Shown here one piece after another: positions 1 to 11,653 of a stretch of DNA of 64,000 bases. The DNA lies in the NCBI RefSeq assembly GCF_950023065.1, contig NC_088680.1, positions 46,612,559-46,676,558 of the forward strand. The letters run 5' to 3'. Position 1 is the first letter of the stretch, and each line of letters starts with the position of its first letter. Made by a program: the position numbers and the translations under genes. The notes under the pieces are model-generated. The model did no database searches. It was not told the origin of the DNA and saw only the letters and a list, made by a program, of their open reading frames with translations. The DNA comes from Planococcus citri (taxonomy: Eukaryota; Arthropoda; Insecta; Hemiptera; Pseudococcidae).

Positions 1-3000
1 GTACGTATTGCACTTACATATACGAGTATATCTACTACGAACGACGGTAGCATAAAAAATTATTTCTACAAAAGGGAACAATACGATTTCCATCCGATGT
101 TACAGTTACAAACAAAAAGAGCTACACACATCCGTTCTCAATTGATCTTGGCGACATTTTTTAAATTGGTTTAAATTGGTTTAATTAAATGTTCTGTGAA
201 CTGAGTCAGTTCTCTACGCTGAAAGGACGATGTCATGAAATCATATATACGCCTTGCTTTGTAGCGCACATTACATGCTACCATACGTGCGTCTTCGTTC
301 GTCCGAAGCTATTTTCAAGCTTCGAACTTGCGATGAAAATATGTTCGCGGGGATTTTATTAATTGATACGAATAAACGACGAGAATTTTTATCCGCGAGC
401 GTAGGTTTGCGTGAGGAAAATTTGTTCTTGGTTGGATCGAGGTTTTGAGAGATTGCTCGTCATATTGTGTGACCAGACATGTGGGTAGGTGTAGGGATAG
501 CATAGCAAGGTGATTAGTTTTCGTGCGGCAATTTTCAGTCAAATTATGTGTCCTGAATTTTAAATATGTTCTGGATTGATACACTCTAATTTTTTTTCAC
601 GAAAGGTTAGAAAAACGATTTCAGATCGAATTGAATTAGAATCGGTTACATTTCCGAAGCATTTTGAAATTTGACGTGTGGAGAAAAGTACTTGAGGGTA
701 ATGACCTTGAATATTTCATTTTTTAACCTCACTCAAAAATCATCTTGAAATCTAATTTAAAAGTTCAAATCCGAAAAAAATCAGCAAATTTTTGCTACAT
801 TTTTCTACTCGCATGTATTTTTAAAAGAATTTTTCGAGAGGTTGCCACTGCTCCATCATCGTAAAACCATTCAAAAAAAATTGTTTTCACTATGTGAGTA
901 TTCATGGAGGGTGTTGTTGAGTCAAACGTTGGGGATGTTCCAACCTTAGGTACAAATCGAATAGACGGACAAAAAAACATAATATTACGATAAGTTGCCT
1001 ATCTTGTGAATCGAAGGAGTTATGTGATCCTATAACTAAAAATTTACTAATTTAAGAAGTTCATTGAAAAAAAAAAATGTTGCTCGAGAAGACGAACAAA
1101 AAAATATAGGTACTTAGGTGTTATTATGACAAATTGTCGATCTTCAAAATTGAAAAGACAATTGAACGACAATTTAAAAGTTTGGACATCTCAATGTGGA
1201 AATTATGATTCAAGTTTGCATGCTTTAAAAATCCTTGTAATTAAAATGTCATCTCCCAAAGTTCATTTTTGGATTTTTGATACATTTTTAAAAATTGAGA
1301 AAGTTAAAAATCGATGCTATTGAGTATGAAAATTTTTCAACATTTTCATTGAGTTTTCTGTTTTCAAACGACACGAACTAGTGAGATTAATTTCATAATT
1401 TCAACCACCCAACTAGAAAACAACAACTTTTGAGTCATTTTGGAAGATCGGGTAAATTTTCAAATTTAAAATCACTTAGCTTCGTGAGAGCCGAAAAGTT
1501 TGTTCATTTTTGAATATTACCCAAAAGGAAATGTCCCAAGCTGAAAACAATTCATTTGAAAATCTTTTGGAAATTTTCAAATGTGTGACTTGAGTGTGAG
1601 TTTGCCTTCAAATTTTGGAGATAGGCAATCTTGAAAGATGAAAGATCACATTTTATGTTCGTTTTCAAGAGTTCAGATGAGGTCTAAAACTGCATTTTTT
1701 TTTTAGTTTTGCTGAATTTTCGTTGATTTTATGGCTAATGTGATGAAAAATTTCAAAATTGAAGGGCTTGGGGTGAAAATGAGTCAGGAGTATTTTTCGT
1801 TTTTGTGGGAAATTAGGAAACAGGTTCACGTTTCAAAAGGTTGTGATAACTTTGAATGAAATCTTTTCCCACAAAAAATTAAAAATACAGCTGACTTGCT
1901 TCTTACTTCAAGTCCTTCAATTGTCATCAACTCATCATACCTACCTATAATGAAACAGAAAACTGAAATTTGATTTATTTACTCGTATGTATTTATTTTT
2001 GGTCTTTCAAACGAAATGGTCACACTTTCGGGTTTCAAGCCTTTCTTAAAGTTTTCAATGGATTTTTGGAAATGCTTTTTCCAGCTTCTAAGAAATTATA
2101 CGGAAAAGGGTTCAGTGAAATTTACTATTTTTTTTTTTGGCTAGTGGCTGTCTACGTATGCAATTTTGGCCGGAAAATTGAAAAAAAAATATGTCACTTA
2201 ATGCGAAACTGAGTTTACTTAATTTACACTCCAAGTATTTTTGATCTTCCAATTTCATTTTGAATTTATTTTACGTTTAAAAAAACAAAAAGCAAAAAAT
2301 CGCAGTTTTCTACCTACATTTTTTTTATTTTATTTTTTAAAAATAAAATTATTAATTACTAGTTACCTAGGTAAATTTTCAATTTTCATTCTGATAAACC
2401 TACAACTTTCAGATGAAAAAAATGGAGCGTTGAAATATCAACTGTTGATGCAATTTTCTCCAGTTCAGGTATTATACCTACTTAAACTCCTTAGTCATTA
2501 CCGATTATTTAAGGAGTTCCTACTGACACAATAATTTTTTAAACAACGTGTGTTTAAAAAAACAAACCAACAAACAAAAAATAAAATATACGACATCACC
2601 TTTTTAACATTTTTGTTGATTTTTATTGCAAAGTACAAACGTATCTACCTAGAAATTTTTATTGATACTTACCCAATGATTTTATGCTACCAAAAGTAGT
2701 TTATGGTACCTATAATGTGCCCACCAAAACATACGTAGAAAATACCATGGCACCTAATATACCCGCCTATACCAACTTATCTATGACTAATACAAACAAT
2801 CATGATTTTTGTAGACACGTATGCGTTTTACGACTTCAACTGTGGTTTTCAAAGAAAAATGGATATTTGAACTAATTTTTTCTAAGCCTCTTTTAGTCTT
2901 TTCCTATTCAATAAAATGCGTTCCACTGCTTAAGAAACGTAATCCAGTCTATCAAAGTAGCAGAAGCTCATCATTATTAATGGAAAGTTAATAACGCGTA

Positions 3001-3240
3001 CCTACATTCTTACTGATTCCAGAGGCATGTTTTGTGATGGGATTATCATTCTTTTATATTTTTTTCACCGCTGCTACAGCAAACACATTGAATTTTACTG
3101 CATATTTCGTTGAATTTTCATATTTTTTCGCTTACCAACTCGACCAAGAAAATTTTTTCTATATCTTAACTCGGTCAATAGCAACATTGTTACCTCGATA
3201 CAAACTTGTTTATTACAAAGAATTAATGCAATGAAATAAA
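1..3240. other. Gene-free AT-rich stretch
   Basis: I see no coding region that I can support. The reading frames are short, random in composition and not bordered by convincing splice sites. The sequence is AT-rich with T and A runs. No tRNA-like box pair or long repeat was recognised. Confidence 0.5.
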
Positions 3241-3247
3241 TATAAGA

Positions 3248-3253
3248 TTTATT
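3248..3253 (-). terminator. Polyadenylation signal AATAAA
   Basis: The minus strand reads AATAAA about 50 bases after the stop codon of the small secreted-protein gene at 3303-3533, which is a normal place for a cleavage signal. Confidence 0.5.
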
Positions 3254-3302
3254 TAGTCGAAAAAGAATCAAGAAGCATTAAAAATAATTAACAACAAGAA
3301 AA

Positions 3303-3533
3303 TCATACACTGTCATCCAATTCCAAGATTTTCTCATCTCCGGTCGGCGAAATCTTCAATGTACCATTCGCAGTTGTATTAAAATAAATCTTCAAGCTCA
3401 CAGGTAATTCGGACAACTTGAAATTTTGGGGTAAATTATAAGTCAAGTATGTCACATTGACAATTTCAGGTGGTGCAGCATTCATGGCCGCAAATAAACA
3501 ACAGAACAATAATAAAAATACTACACGATTCAT
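3303..3533 (-). CDS. Small secreted protein, family unknown
   Basis: A single-exon frame of 76 residues. It begins with a textbook signal peptide: MNR, then a run of V, L, F and C to about residue 16, then AMNA with likely cleavage after the alanine near residue 20. The mature part is about 56 residues, has no cysteine, and carries two N-glycosylation sequons (NVT near 26, NTT near 52). An AATAAA signal follows the stop on the same strand. I do not recognise the family. The short mature chain could be the whole protein, or a first exon read through into an intron, but the stop-plus-polyA arrangement favours a complete gene. Its strand matches BCS1, about 930 bases upstream. Sequence composition alone cannot prove expression. 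Confidence 0.6.
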   Translation of the reverse strand: MNRVVFLLLFCCLFAAMNAAPPEIVNVTYLTYNLPQNFKLSELPVSLKIYFNTTANGTLKISPTGDEKILELDDSV

Positions 3534-3539
3534 CTTGAA

Positions 3540-4460
3540 ACAACAGCGTTTGACAATATTTCAAAAGTTTATGTATAGTGATTGAATTTTCACGGTTAAG
3601 GTGTCCTTATCGTTGACAAAAAGCGAAGAAAATACATAAAGGAAGCGATAATTTTAATCGCTTTTTCAGGATAATGATTCTATGTGTACGTAGGTATTGG
3701 TTTAAACACGATGTACTTTTGACATTGTCAATATAATATTGCGCATTGTTGAACTAAATTGGAGTTTTCCACCAAACGGAAGCAAATTCCTTTAAAAAAG
3801 AAAAAAAGAACTAGGTACGATGGGAATAATGAGGAGGAGGGGAGGAGATACAATTCCGAGAATTTTTAGAAAAAGTTTGACAGCTCATTTTACAAAATAA
3901 TCATCTGATTTATTTTTAAAAAACCTGTTCAAATTGAGCGTTGTTGACCAAATTTTCAAATTTTCCATTTCGTTAAAAAAAAAGAAAAATTGTTGTTAAA
4001 CACTGAAAAATTACGTTGTTTCAGAATTTTGAAAATTTTGATACAGGTAAGAGAAATTAAGATCGAGTTTGAGACCAACTATTTTTTTTTCTTCAAAATT
4101 CAACTTTCAAAAAATAAAATAAATTTATTTATTTTATAGAGTGCCATGTACAGCTAGTAAGGCTAGGTATCTTTGTTCTTAATCATTGATATTTTTACAT
4201 GTTCCATTTTTCAAGAACCATCAAATTTCTTCATTCTCTTCTTTGTAAATAACAAAAATGTAATAAAAACATTAAAACACGCCGAACTGTATTGTACTGC
4301 TCATTTCGATTCTATCGCAACTCAAAGGAACATGATGAAACAAATAATTAGGTAGAAGATAATTTGAGCAGAACTTTATCATCAATATTTAAAAAATAAA
4401 ATAAATATGTTCAACAAATTACAATTAAATAAAAATTTAACAACAACCACATAAATTAGC
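3540..4460. other. Intergenic, nothing recognised
   Basis: AT-rich spacer between the secreted-protein gene and the 3' end of BCS1. It holds homopolymer runs and a short GAGGAGG tract near 3830. TTTATT blocks near 4128 could be minus-strand AATAAA signals for BCS1. Confidence 0.4.
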
Positions 4461-4464
4461 TACG

Positions 4465-6190
4465 TTAACTTTTTTTAGAATCAATTTCAACGTTACTTTC
4501 TATTTGTTCGCTTTTTCGTTCTTCCCAAATATAAGGCACATTTTCAAGTAAAGCTTTCAAGTCTCCTTCTTTATACAGCATGAAAAATCCTTGCAATTCA
4601 GCGGGACTAGTGTTTCGTTTATGTTTAGTAACCTCTTGAGCAAATTTTTTCGCATTTGAACCAGAATCTTGATAGAAATTTTCGTACATCTTCATAATTT
4701 GATATTCTGTACAGTATCCGACGTATTGCTTAAGATCTACGCGACCAGGCCGAATAAGAGCTGCGTCCAATCTGCGAAAAACAACAAAAAAAAAATACAT
4801 ATAATATTATATTAAACTGACTATTAGTAGTTCATAAAATATCACAATATATTTAAAAAAATACAACCACAATAAAATACCTTTCAGGATGATTAGTTGT
4901 CATAAACAGAATTCGTCCTTCGGCTGATGCAACGCCATCTAAACTATTAAGTAATCCACTCATAGTAAGTCGACTCAATCCTTCGTAGGCAGTTTGCACT
5001 AAAATAAAGAATAGTATTTAATTGTACAATAATTGCCGCACACGAAATAAAATATTCCATCAAAATTGAAATCGTACTTTGCGGGCTCTCTACTCTATTC
5101 GGAAATGCACCATCTACGTCCTCTAATAAAATTATGCTATTTTGAGGCGCCGAAACGAGCAAATGGTTCAGTCTATCGTCGGATAGCCCACGTTCACTTA
5201 AATTTAGAACACAAATTCCTCGGGATAGTTCGCCAGCCAGGGCTTTAATAAACGAGGATTTACCACAACCAGGCGGCCCATGTAGTAAATACCCTCTTCG
5301 ATAAGGGATACCTGAAAAACAAATTAGAATTAAATAACTGCAAACTGTGGCATGAGCTCAAAAATTGAGACAGGAATCTTTACCTCGATCGAAATACCAC
5401 GATGGTTTATCGATAAATTCATTAATATCTCTCAAAATCTTATTCGATACTCCTTCGTCTAAAACGACACTGGATAGAGGACGAATTTTATGAGGAGGAC
5501 CGAATGGTCTCCATTCAGGTCCAACAGCAGTATACAAGATGGTTTTGCCTTCGGTTTCTGTCAGAGCTTCGTGTCGAGCTGTTCGTAAAATGAAAAAAAG
5601 TGAATTAGAAAACATTTTCAAAATGATGCAATTTCTATAAAAATTCACATGTTTACCTTCTTCCAAAATATTGAGTAAAATTTGTTTATTTCTGCCAATC
5701 GTTGACAACTTAACCGATTCAAATGGCATACCCATAGTCAGGTCCATCGTTTGCTGTCTGTCTCGTTCTACCAGTATCCATCTGGCACCATGTCTGAAAA
5801 ATGGTCATCGATAACTTCGATAAGTTACGAGGTGAAGTTATGTGAAAAATTGACTCTTTGAAATTACCTGAACCAGTGCCTTCCGACGCTTGGAATCAGA
5901 TCATATTTCGTTTTCGCGAGTCCATTATCTAATTGTTCGAAGCTGGTTTCGACACTAAGGTGTTGTGTTTCTCGAGCACCTTTCTTCGTAATCCATTGTA
6001 ATATCCATTGATAACTTTTATCACGACATGGAACTTCCAAAGTGGTAATATACCGTCTCTGGAAAGCTGCCGATGCGTATATCATTCCTTTTCTAGCTGC
6101 TGCTCCTACTACTCCTACTCCAACAAGAGCGAATCCGGCACCGAAGAACTGATTGTCCTTCAAATTATCTAGGAAATCTGTCCAGGGCAT
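4465..6190 (-). CDS. BCS1L: BCS1, mitochondrial Rieske-assembly AAA chaperone (6 exons)
   Basis: Orthologue of BCS1L, the inner-membrane AAA ATPase that moves the folded Rieske iron-sulphur protein across the inner membrane to complete respiratory complex III. The exons on the minus strand are 6190-5868, 5793-5657, 5578-5384, 5311-5078, 4998-4881 and 4771-4465. Every intron has GT and AG, and the exons sum to 1314 bases, giving 437 residues in one frame (human protein 419). A hydrophobic glycine/valine segment at about 15-33 is the membrane anchor, followed by the BCS1 N-terminal domain with the HGARW motif at the exon 1/2 joint. Walker A is GPPGCGKS at 230-237 and Walker B is ILLEDVD at 279-285. 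MTTNHPER (exon 5) and IRPGRVD (exon 6) are typical of the family. The start codon is the first methionine, right before the anchor. The introns are very short (68-85 bases) except for 79-109 base ones around exons 4 and 5. Confidence 0.96.
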
Positions 6191-6352
6191 CTTGATTTTG
6201 AGATATTACCTATTTGATTAGCATTTAGATGTTCATGATTTGAATTGTGTAAATTACAGCGAAAGTGTGAAATCAGAGCAACGACATGGTACAATTTTCA
6301 ACATCATTGAACTTGAAAAAATACTCTCCGGCAAAATGAATTTTCAAGTGAT

Positions 6353-6422
6353 ACTGATAACAGCGAAATTGTTATCAGTTCGAAATTAATTCAAAACACG
6401 AATGCCATTATAAATATGGCGG
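6353..6422 (-). promoter_or_regulatory. Candidate BCS1 upstream control region
   Basis: About 160-230 bases upstream of the BCS1 start lies a 10-base inverted repeat, ACTGATAACA at 6353-6362 and its complement at 6370-6379, holding two GATA-type cores. At 6416-6422 is ATGGCGG, the core of a YY1-like site often seen near start sites of housekeeping genes, next to a TATAAATA string at 6409-6416. These are motif matches only. The start site is not visible. Confidence 0.25.
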
Positions 6423-6429
6423 AGGCAGT

Positions 6430-7028
6430 TTGAAGTAACAACACTAGCGCCCCATCCAAGAACCAACTGAACCAAGAGAATTTTTTGATTTTTTATTTTT
6501 TTTTTTTTAAAATAAACAAAATAAAATGAAATTGAAAATTGATTGAATTATGAATTTATTGAAGCGTGGACTTGAATTTGAATTTTTTCTGAATGATAAA
6601 AATCTTATAATCATTAACATCATTTCTCATTCCATTCCAAGGCCCAAGCCAAGCCCAAAAATTATGGTCATTAGGTCAAACATCAAATCAAGCATTCAAG
6701 CTCAAGCTTGACTTGACTTGAGAATTTCAGTGATTTCATTTTCACTATTCATTCTACCTTTGCAACATTGAAAATTATTGGAACAGGCTATCTAACGTCA
6801 ATTTGTTTCTCAATTTACTGGATCTTTCTAATGATTTATTTTCAGGTTTCTTCATCAAATGCAGTACCTGAAACAGTTATAAAAATAACACGAACGATTT
6901 AGAAAATGATAATTCGAATCTTTCAATCTTTTAATATAACCCTCCCCCTTCAACCCAGCCAAGTTTACGTTTCAACTTCAATTGTCATGTATTTTCAGTG
7001 TTACTAAAATTGCATGGCCAAAATGATC
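6430..7028. other. Intergenic, nothing recognised
   Basis: AT-rich spacer between the BCS1 upstream region and the hAT-like element. The repeated AAGCCCAAGC / TCAAGCTTGACTTGACTTGAG words near 6645-6722 are low-complexity. No gene is seen. Confidence 0.4.
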
Positions 7029-7036
7029 GTTGAAAA

Positions 7037-9090
7037 CAGGGCCGTATTTACGTATAGGCAGTATAGGCAGCTGCCTAGGGCGGCAAATTTTAGGGGGCGG
7101 CAGATTTTTGCTTTAAAAAAAATAATAAATCGTACGAATTTGGCAAAAAGTGCCTACGGAAATGTACAGATATCTCGATTTTTATCCAATAAAACATGCA
7201 AAAATGGGCGTTTTTTCGTTTCTTGAACCCATTTTTTCAAAAAAATTTTCAGCGAAAATTTTACTTTTCTTCCTTTAGAACTATCCCACGCCTCAAAAAG
7301 TTCCATTTGGGTCATTCCACGTCAATTGAACCAAGAAGTGGTAGGGGGGTTCGGCGATTTTTTTGAAATTTTTCCTGTGGAAAGACCTTCTGAAGGGATG
7401 ACCAATGGCGCGAATCGCAGCCCTCTAGCCCATTTTTAAAGGCAGCCAGGGGGTGTCAAAATTTTCAGTGAACCTAAAACGTCATCCCCATTTCAGCAGT
7501 GGATTACTCGATAACCGCGATACCTACCAAAATGGGATATTTTCCCATAGTTAGGGGTTTTGAAAGGCTTTTTGGTGATATCTTAAAAATCAGTGTTGCC
7601 AGATTTTTTCGTAAGAAAAAGTAGCTCAAAAAGTTTTGAAACGTAGTTTTCATATCGTTCCGACTCTCAAAAATTCTGAAAAAAATATATTATGGACATC
7701 TTTTCATGCTGAACAACATATTAAAAAATTGGGATGGTAACATGTTGCAAAGTTGATTTTAAAAAATTCAAAGTTTGCGAAAAAATGCGATTTTTGAATT
7801 TAAAACATGAAAAAAAGTTTTGATAGGTGAAGTTGACCCATTTGACCCCTATTTTTACGTATCTGTTGAAAAAGTTGAAAAAACCCTTTTACTCGTTGAA
7901 ATACTTAAACTCCTCACGAAAAAATTAAAATTTGAAAAAATTTAATTTTCAATTTGAAACAACAAAAAAAGTTTAAATTTATTCAGTTGTCTTATTTTGA
8001 CCTCTTTCTGACGTATTTCATGAAAAAGTTGTTGAAAATTACTCTCACAACAAAAAAATAAAAATTCGTTCACTTCTTGAATCTTTTCGAATTTTGATTT
8101 TTTTGTGAGGAGTTCATTTCATCGAGTGAAAGGGTTTTTTCTCAACTTTTTCCACAAATACGTAAAAATAGGGGTCAAATGGGTCAACTTCACCTACCAA
8201 AACTTTTTTTCATGTTTTAAATCAAAAAATCGCATTTTTTCGCAAACTTTGAATTTTTTAAAATCATATTTGCAACATGTTACCATCCCAATTTTTTAAT
8301 ATGTTGTTCAGCATGAAAAGTTGTCCGTAATATATTTTTTTCAGAATTTTTGAGAGTCGGAACGATATGAAAACTACGTTTCGGAACTTTTTGAGCTAAT
8401 TTTTCTTACGAAAAAATCTGGCAACACTGATTTTTATGATATCACCAAAAAGCCTTTCAAAACCCCTAACTATGGGAAAATATCCCATTTTGGTAGGTAT
8501 CGCAGTTATCGAGTAATCCACTGCTGAAATGAATGATATTTTAGGTTCATTGAAAACTTTGACACCCCCTGGCTGCCTTTAAAAATGGGCTAGAGGGCTG
8601 CGATTTGCGCCATTGGTCATCCCTTCGGAAGGTCTTTCCACAGGAAAAATTTCAAAAAAATCGCCGAACCCCCCTACCACTTCTTGGTCCAATTGACGTG
8701 GAATGACCCAAACCTCTAATTTTGAGTTTTCATGCCCAAAAATTTGGTATTTCACGCGGTCAAAAACTCAAAATCAAGAAACACGTTTTTTAAGGTTGTT
8801 TTTTTTAGTGTAAGGAAACTTGCGTATTTCATTTTTCATAAAAAAATACGGATTTAAAATAGATTTTTTGGATGCCAGCACTTTATGAAAAATAATAAAC
8901 AAATGCAATGTTTCTGATATTAAATACGTAGATATTGATATTGTATATATCAGTTACGTTTTGTATATTTTGATTAAAAATTGAATTATGGGTGGGCATA
9001 AATTTTCACACAAACCAAAAAAATTGTGGGGGAGGAAGGGGCGGCAAATTTTTTTCTGCCTAGGGCGGCCTAATGTTAAATCCGGCCCTG
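7037..9090. mobile_element. Non-autonomous hAT-like element, 2054 bp, exact 8-bp TSD
   Basis: The ends are CAGGGCCGTATTTA at the left and the complement of CAGGGCCGGATTTA at the right. They are flanked by identical 8-base direct repeats GTTGAAAA at 7029-7036 and 9091-9098. An 8-bp target duplication with CAG-starting ends is the mark of hAT transposition. Just inside both ends lie GGCGGCAAATTT words in opposite orientation. No transposase frame is present, so the copy is non-autonomous. Most of the interior is a long palindrome (7306-8712) that recurs elsewhere and may be a nested insertion. Confidence 0.85.
7306..8712. repeat. 1.4-kb near-perfect palindrome (foldback unit)
   Basis: The left arm, from about 7306 to 7935, is repeated in reverse complement from about 8080 to 8712, with a central spacer of roughly 150 bases. 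The outer ends read TTTGGGTCATTCCACGTCAA and its complement. The arms differ at only scattered bases by eye. A diverged single arm of the same family is at 38690-39109, and its end motif (AATTGACATGGAATGACCC) recurs near 44175, so this is a dispersed repeat family. No protein is encoded. Confidence 0.85.
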
Positions 9091-9098
9091 GTTGAAAA

Positions 9099-9289
9099 AT
9101 TTACATTTGCGATTAATGAAATGGGATGGGAAAGGATGGGATAAAATGAGTAAGTAACTAGGCTCACAACTGGTCTTTCTCTTTTCTGATTTTTCTATAC
9201 CTATATGTTAGAAAACGTAAAAAAAGGCAATTACCTACACATTGTAAATTATAATGCAAGTTGTCGTCTAAAAAAATGCTGACAAGTAG
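9099..9289. other. Spacer between two mobile elements
   Basis: A short stretch of apparently unique sequence that contains the insertion site of the LTR element. The CCAT target copy is at 9290-9293. Confidence 0.5.
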
Positions 9290-9293
9290 CCAT

Positions 9294-9569
9294 TGAAACG
9301 GCACCTCCTCTGCCAAAATTGTGCCAATTTAGCGGCCAATAATAGTCTGAAGTGGTTTATGGATAGTATGATAGTATTGGCAACGTTGTAATTCTCTAAG
9401 TCAACGATTGTGTTATATGTTTTCTGTGTTCGTTATTACCTTTTTATTCTTCGTTATGTAAAGTTGTCATGTTATATGAAAGTATTATTAAACGCCCTGA
9501 GATAAAGAAGTCTTACGTCTATTTATTTCTAATTTATGGAAGTAAAAAACTCAACAAGTACCCGGTTCA
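9294..9569 (+). repeat. 5' LTR (276 bp)
   Basis: Begins TGAAACGG and ends GGTTCA, so it has TG/CA borders. It is the same as 20451-20726. AATAATAG and TTATTAAACG words may serve as promoter or polyA elements, but none is a clear TATA box. Confidence 0.95.
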
Positions 9570-9745
9570 CTAGTGGCTCCCAATCGGTGGGCACGACTTT
9601 CTTAAAAGTGCGGTTTTATTTCTATTTGCTAAAAACTATTCTACACGATTGTGTCGTCGTAAGTTTCCATTGTTCGAACCGCATGTGTGACTTTAATGCC
9701 TATAAAAGTCAAAAGATTCGGTAGAAATAATTACTTAGTTCCTGA
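9570..9745 (+). promoter_or_regulatory. Leader with candidate primer-binding site
   Basis: Four bases after the LTR, TGGCTCCCAATCGGTGGGC at 9574-9592 begins with TGG, as expected for pairing with a tRNA 3' CCA end. I cannot name the tRNA with confidence. The rest of the leader is non-coding. Confidence 0.5.
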
Positions 9746-11534
9746 CCAATTAGAAATAAAAAATATCTACTCATCCAAGTACGTGTAGCCGAATTTTTCG
9801 TCAAATATTGTGTGGAAAACGTCAAAATTCCGCAAAATATTGTGTCAGATAAGTCGCTTTCAAGACCAATCACGCCGACTCAATCTCCGGTTCTATCTTT
9901 ACGACAAAGGAAAGTTCAACGTGTTGAAATAAAGAAGAAAGCTCGAAAAGTTAAACAGATAGAAATAAATAATCCTAGTATCCAAGTGTTTGAAGATTTT
10001 TACGAAAATCAAATTCGATTACTATTTGAAAATCTTCCATTTTCAAACCTATCCGAGTCCGTACGTGAAAGTGTGTCAGAGATGGCTCTCACTGAAGAAC
10101 AAATCAATGCTAAAATCGACGAAAAAATCGCCGCTGCCGAAACTCGCATTAATAATCATGTTACAAAAACGATATCCGATGCGACGAAAGATCTATTTCA
10201 ACAGATTTCTACAGCTATGACGACAGCGATAAATAACAGGATGGATGCTGAGATGGCCGAGTTTGAAGTTCCTCCTCAGCAGATCCAGGTCACGCTTCCG
10301 AATGAACAAAATTTCATTAATTTATTTCCAAATTCCGGTATTGTATTCGACGAGCAGAATAAACACCATCCGCATCGATTCCTAAACCAATTCGAAAACT
10401 ATAGGTGCGTTTATGATTGTCCGTAACTCTTACGGCCTGTTACAGAAAAGTAAAAATTTTTTTACTTTTCTGTAATTTTCTTTGTTCTTTTCTGTAAAAC
10501 AAAAAGTTACGGTTACGGACAACGTGAACTACGCCATAAGAATTCTTGTATTTTACTTTTCCGTAACAGACCGTAACTTTTATTACGGTTAGTTACAGAC
10601 AATCATGAACGCACCTTATATGTCACAAGTGCAATTAACTAATGAGATGACTAAGATAATTATGTTTAACACAGCTGTGAAGATAAATAATGATTCGTGG
10701 AATAGTCGTAGCAAGAATGCAAAAGTTTACCAAGAATCTCGAAAAATCTTTCTATCAGTCTTCTGGGACGAATCTTGCCAACGAGCAGCTCTCGACACAT
10801 TTAGCTTGGAAACAGCTCCAAACGACTATAGCATAACAAAAGTTATCGAAAGGATAGAATTGTGGTATCCAACATTAATTAACATGAAACGTGTTACTCC
10901 TAACAAAGCAATCAGCAGCTTATATGACAAGATACCCTCCGAGTTCCAATATAGAATTTCCGGTGAAGATTTAAATTCATTTGAACATCTCATCTCTAAA
11001 CTAAATTCGTTGAAACAACTAGCGGCTTCAAGAATCTGTAGTGTTACCAGCTGGGCTAAGCAGTTAGAAACTCCTCAACAAACGAATCATCAACGCACTG
11101 ACGATCGCACGTTTCGCGATTATAGTGGTGGAATGCAAGACGAACATGGCAGAACAAACGAAGATCGCGGCGGCTATCGTGGTCGATGGAATAATGGAGA
11201 GTATCGCCGTGGATATAGAGGAAGAAGTCGCGGATATCGAGGTGGTTATCGTGGAGGATATAGAAATTATGATAACTATGATAACAAACCCTACGGTGAT
11301 AAATACGGCGATGACTCTCGCCCACTATCCGAACAACATTCCGGTCAAAATGGCGGACAAATTGCAACGCATCAGCAGCAACCTCCTCCACAAAATACAG
11401 CCTCGAATCCTCCGCCAAGCCAATCTTTACTCCAACGTCAGCCTCAAGCAAACGCTTCAACATCCGATAACTCATTTGCTAATGGATTATTTGGCAGTCA
11501 AGCCGGAGCTGCTCAACAGAACTCTTTAAACTAA
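9746..11534 (+). pseudogene. gag: gag-like ORF interrupted by a MITE
   Basis: A frame opens after the stop at 9743-9745 and runs to 10426. It resumes in the same register at 10620 and ends at the stop 11532-11534. The break is exactly the 214-base MITE at 10403-10616 plus its TAT duplication. The predicted chain has a basic N-terminal part, a helical middle with ALTEEQINAKIDEK-type segments, and a C-terminal region (11161-11290) rich in RGG/RGY repeats, then a glutamine/proline-rich tail. There is no CCHC zinc knuckle. The RGG region is the likely nucleic-acid-binding part, comparable in idea to the GR boxes of foamy-virus Gag. No in-frame ATG occurs before 10082, so translation may start inside the frame or on a spliced leader. 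Assignment as gag rests on position and composition. Confidence 0.75.
10403..10616. mobile_element. 214-bp MITE inside gag, TAT target duplication
   Basis: Ends AGGTGCGTT and complement, with inverted similarity continuing inward for about 50 bases through ATGATTGTC and repeated CGTAAC words. Flanked by TAT at 10400-10402 and 10617-10619. The gag frame is in register on both sides of the element plus one TAT copy, which confirms the borders. The superfamily is uncertain; a 3-base target would fit PIF/Harbinger. Confidence 0.85.
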
Positions 11535-11653
11535 TTCCTGACTCGTATTCCCGTCCAAGAATAAACTTATGTAAACTAGAAATAAAAAATTGTAAAATAA
11601 ACTATTTCGGTGACAATATCGTTCAATTATTACTTGGTAACGGGAGTATACGT

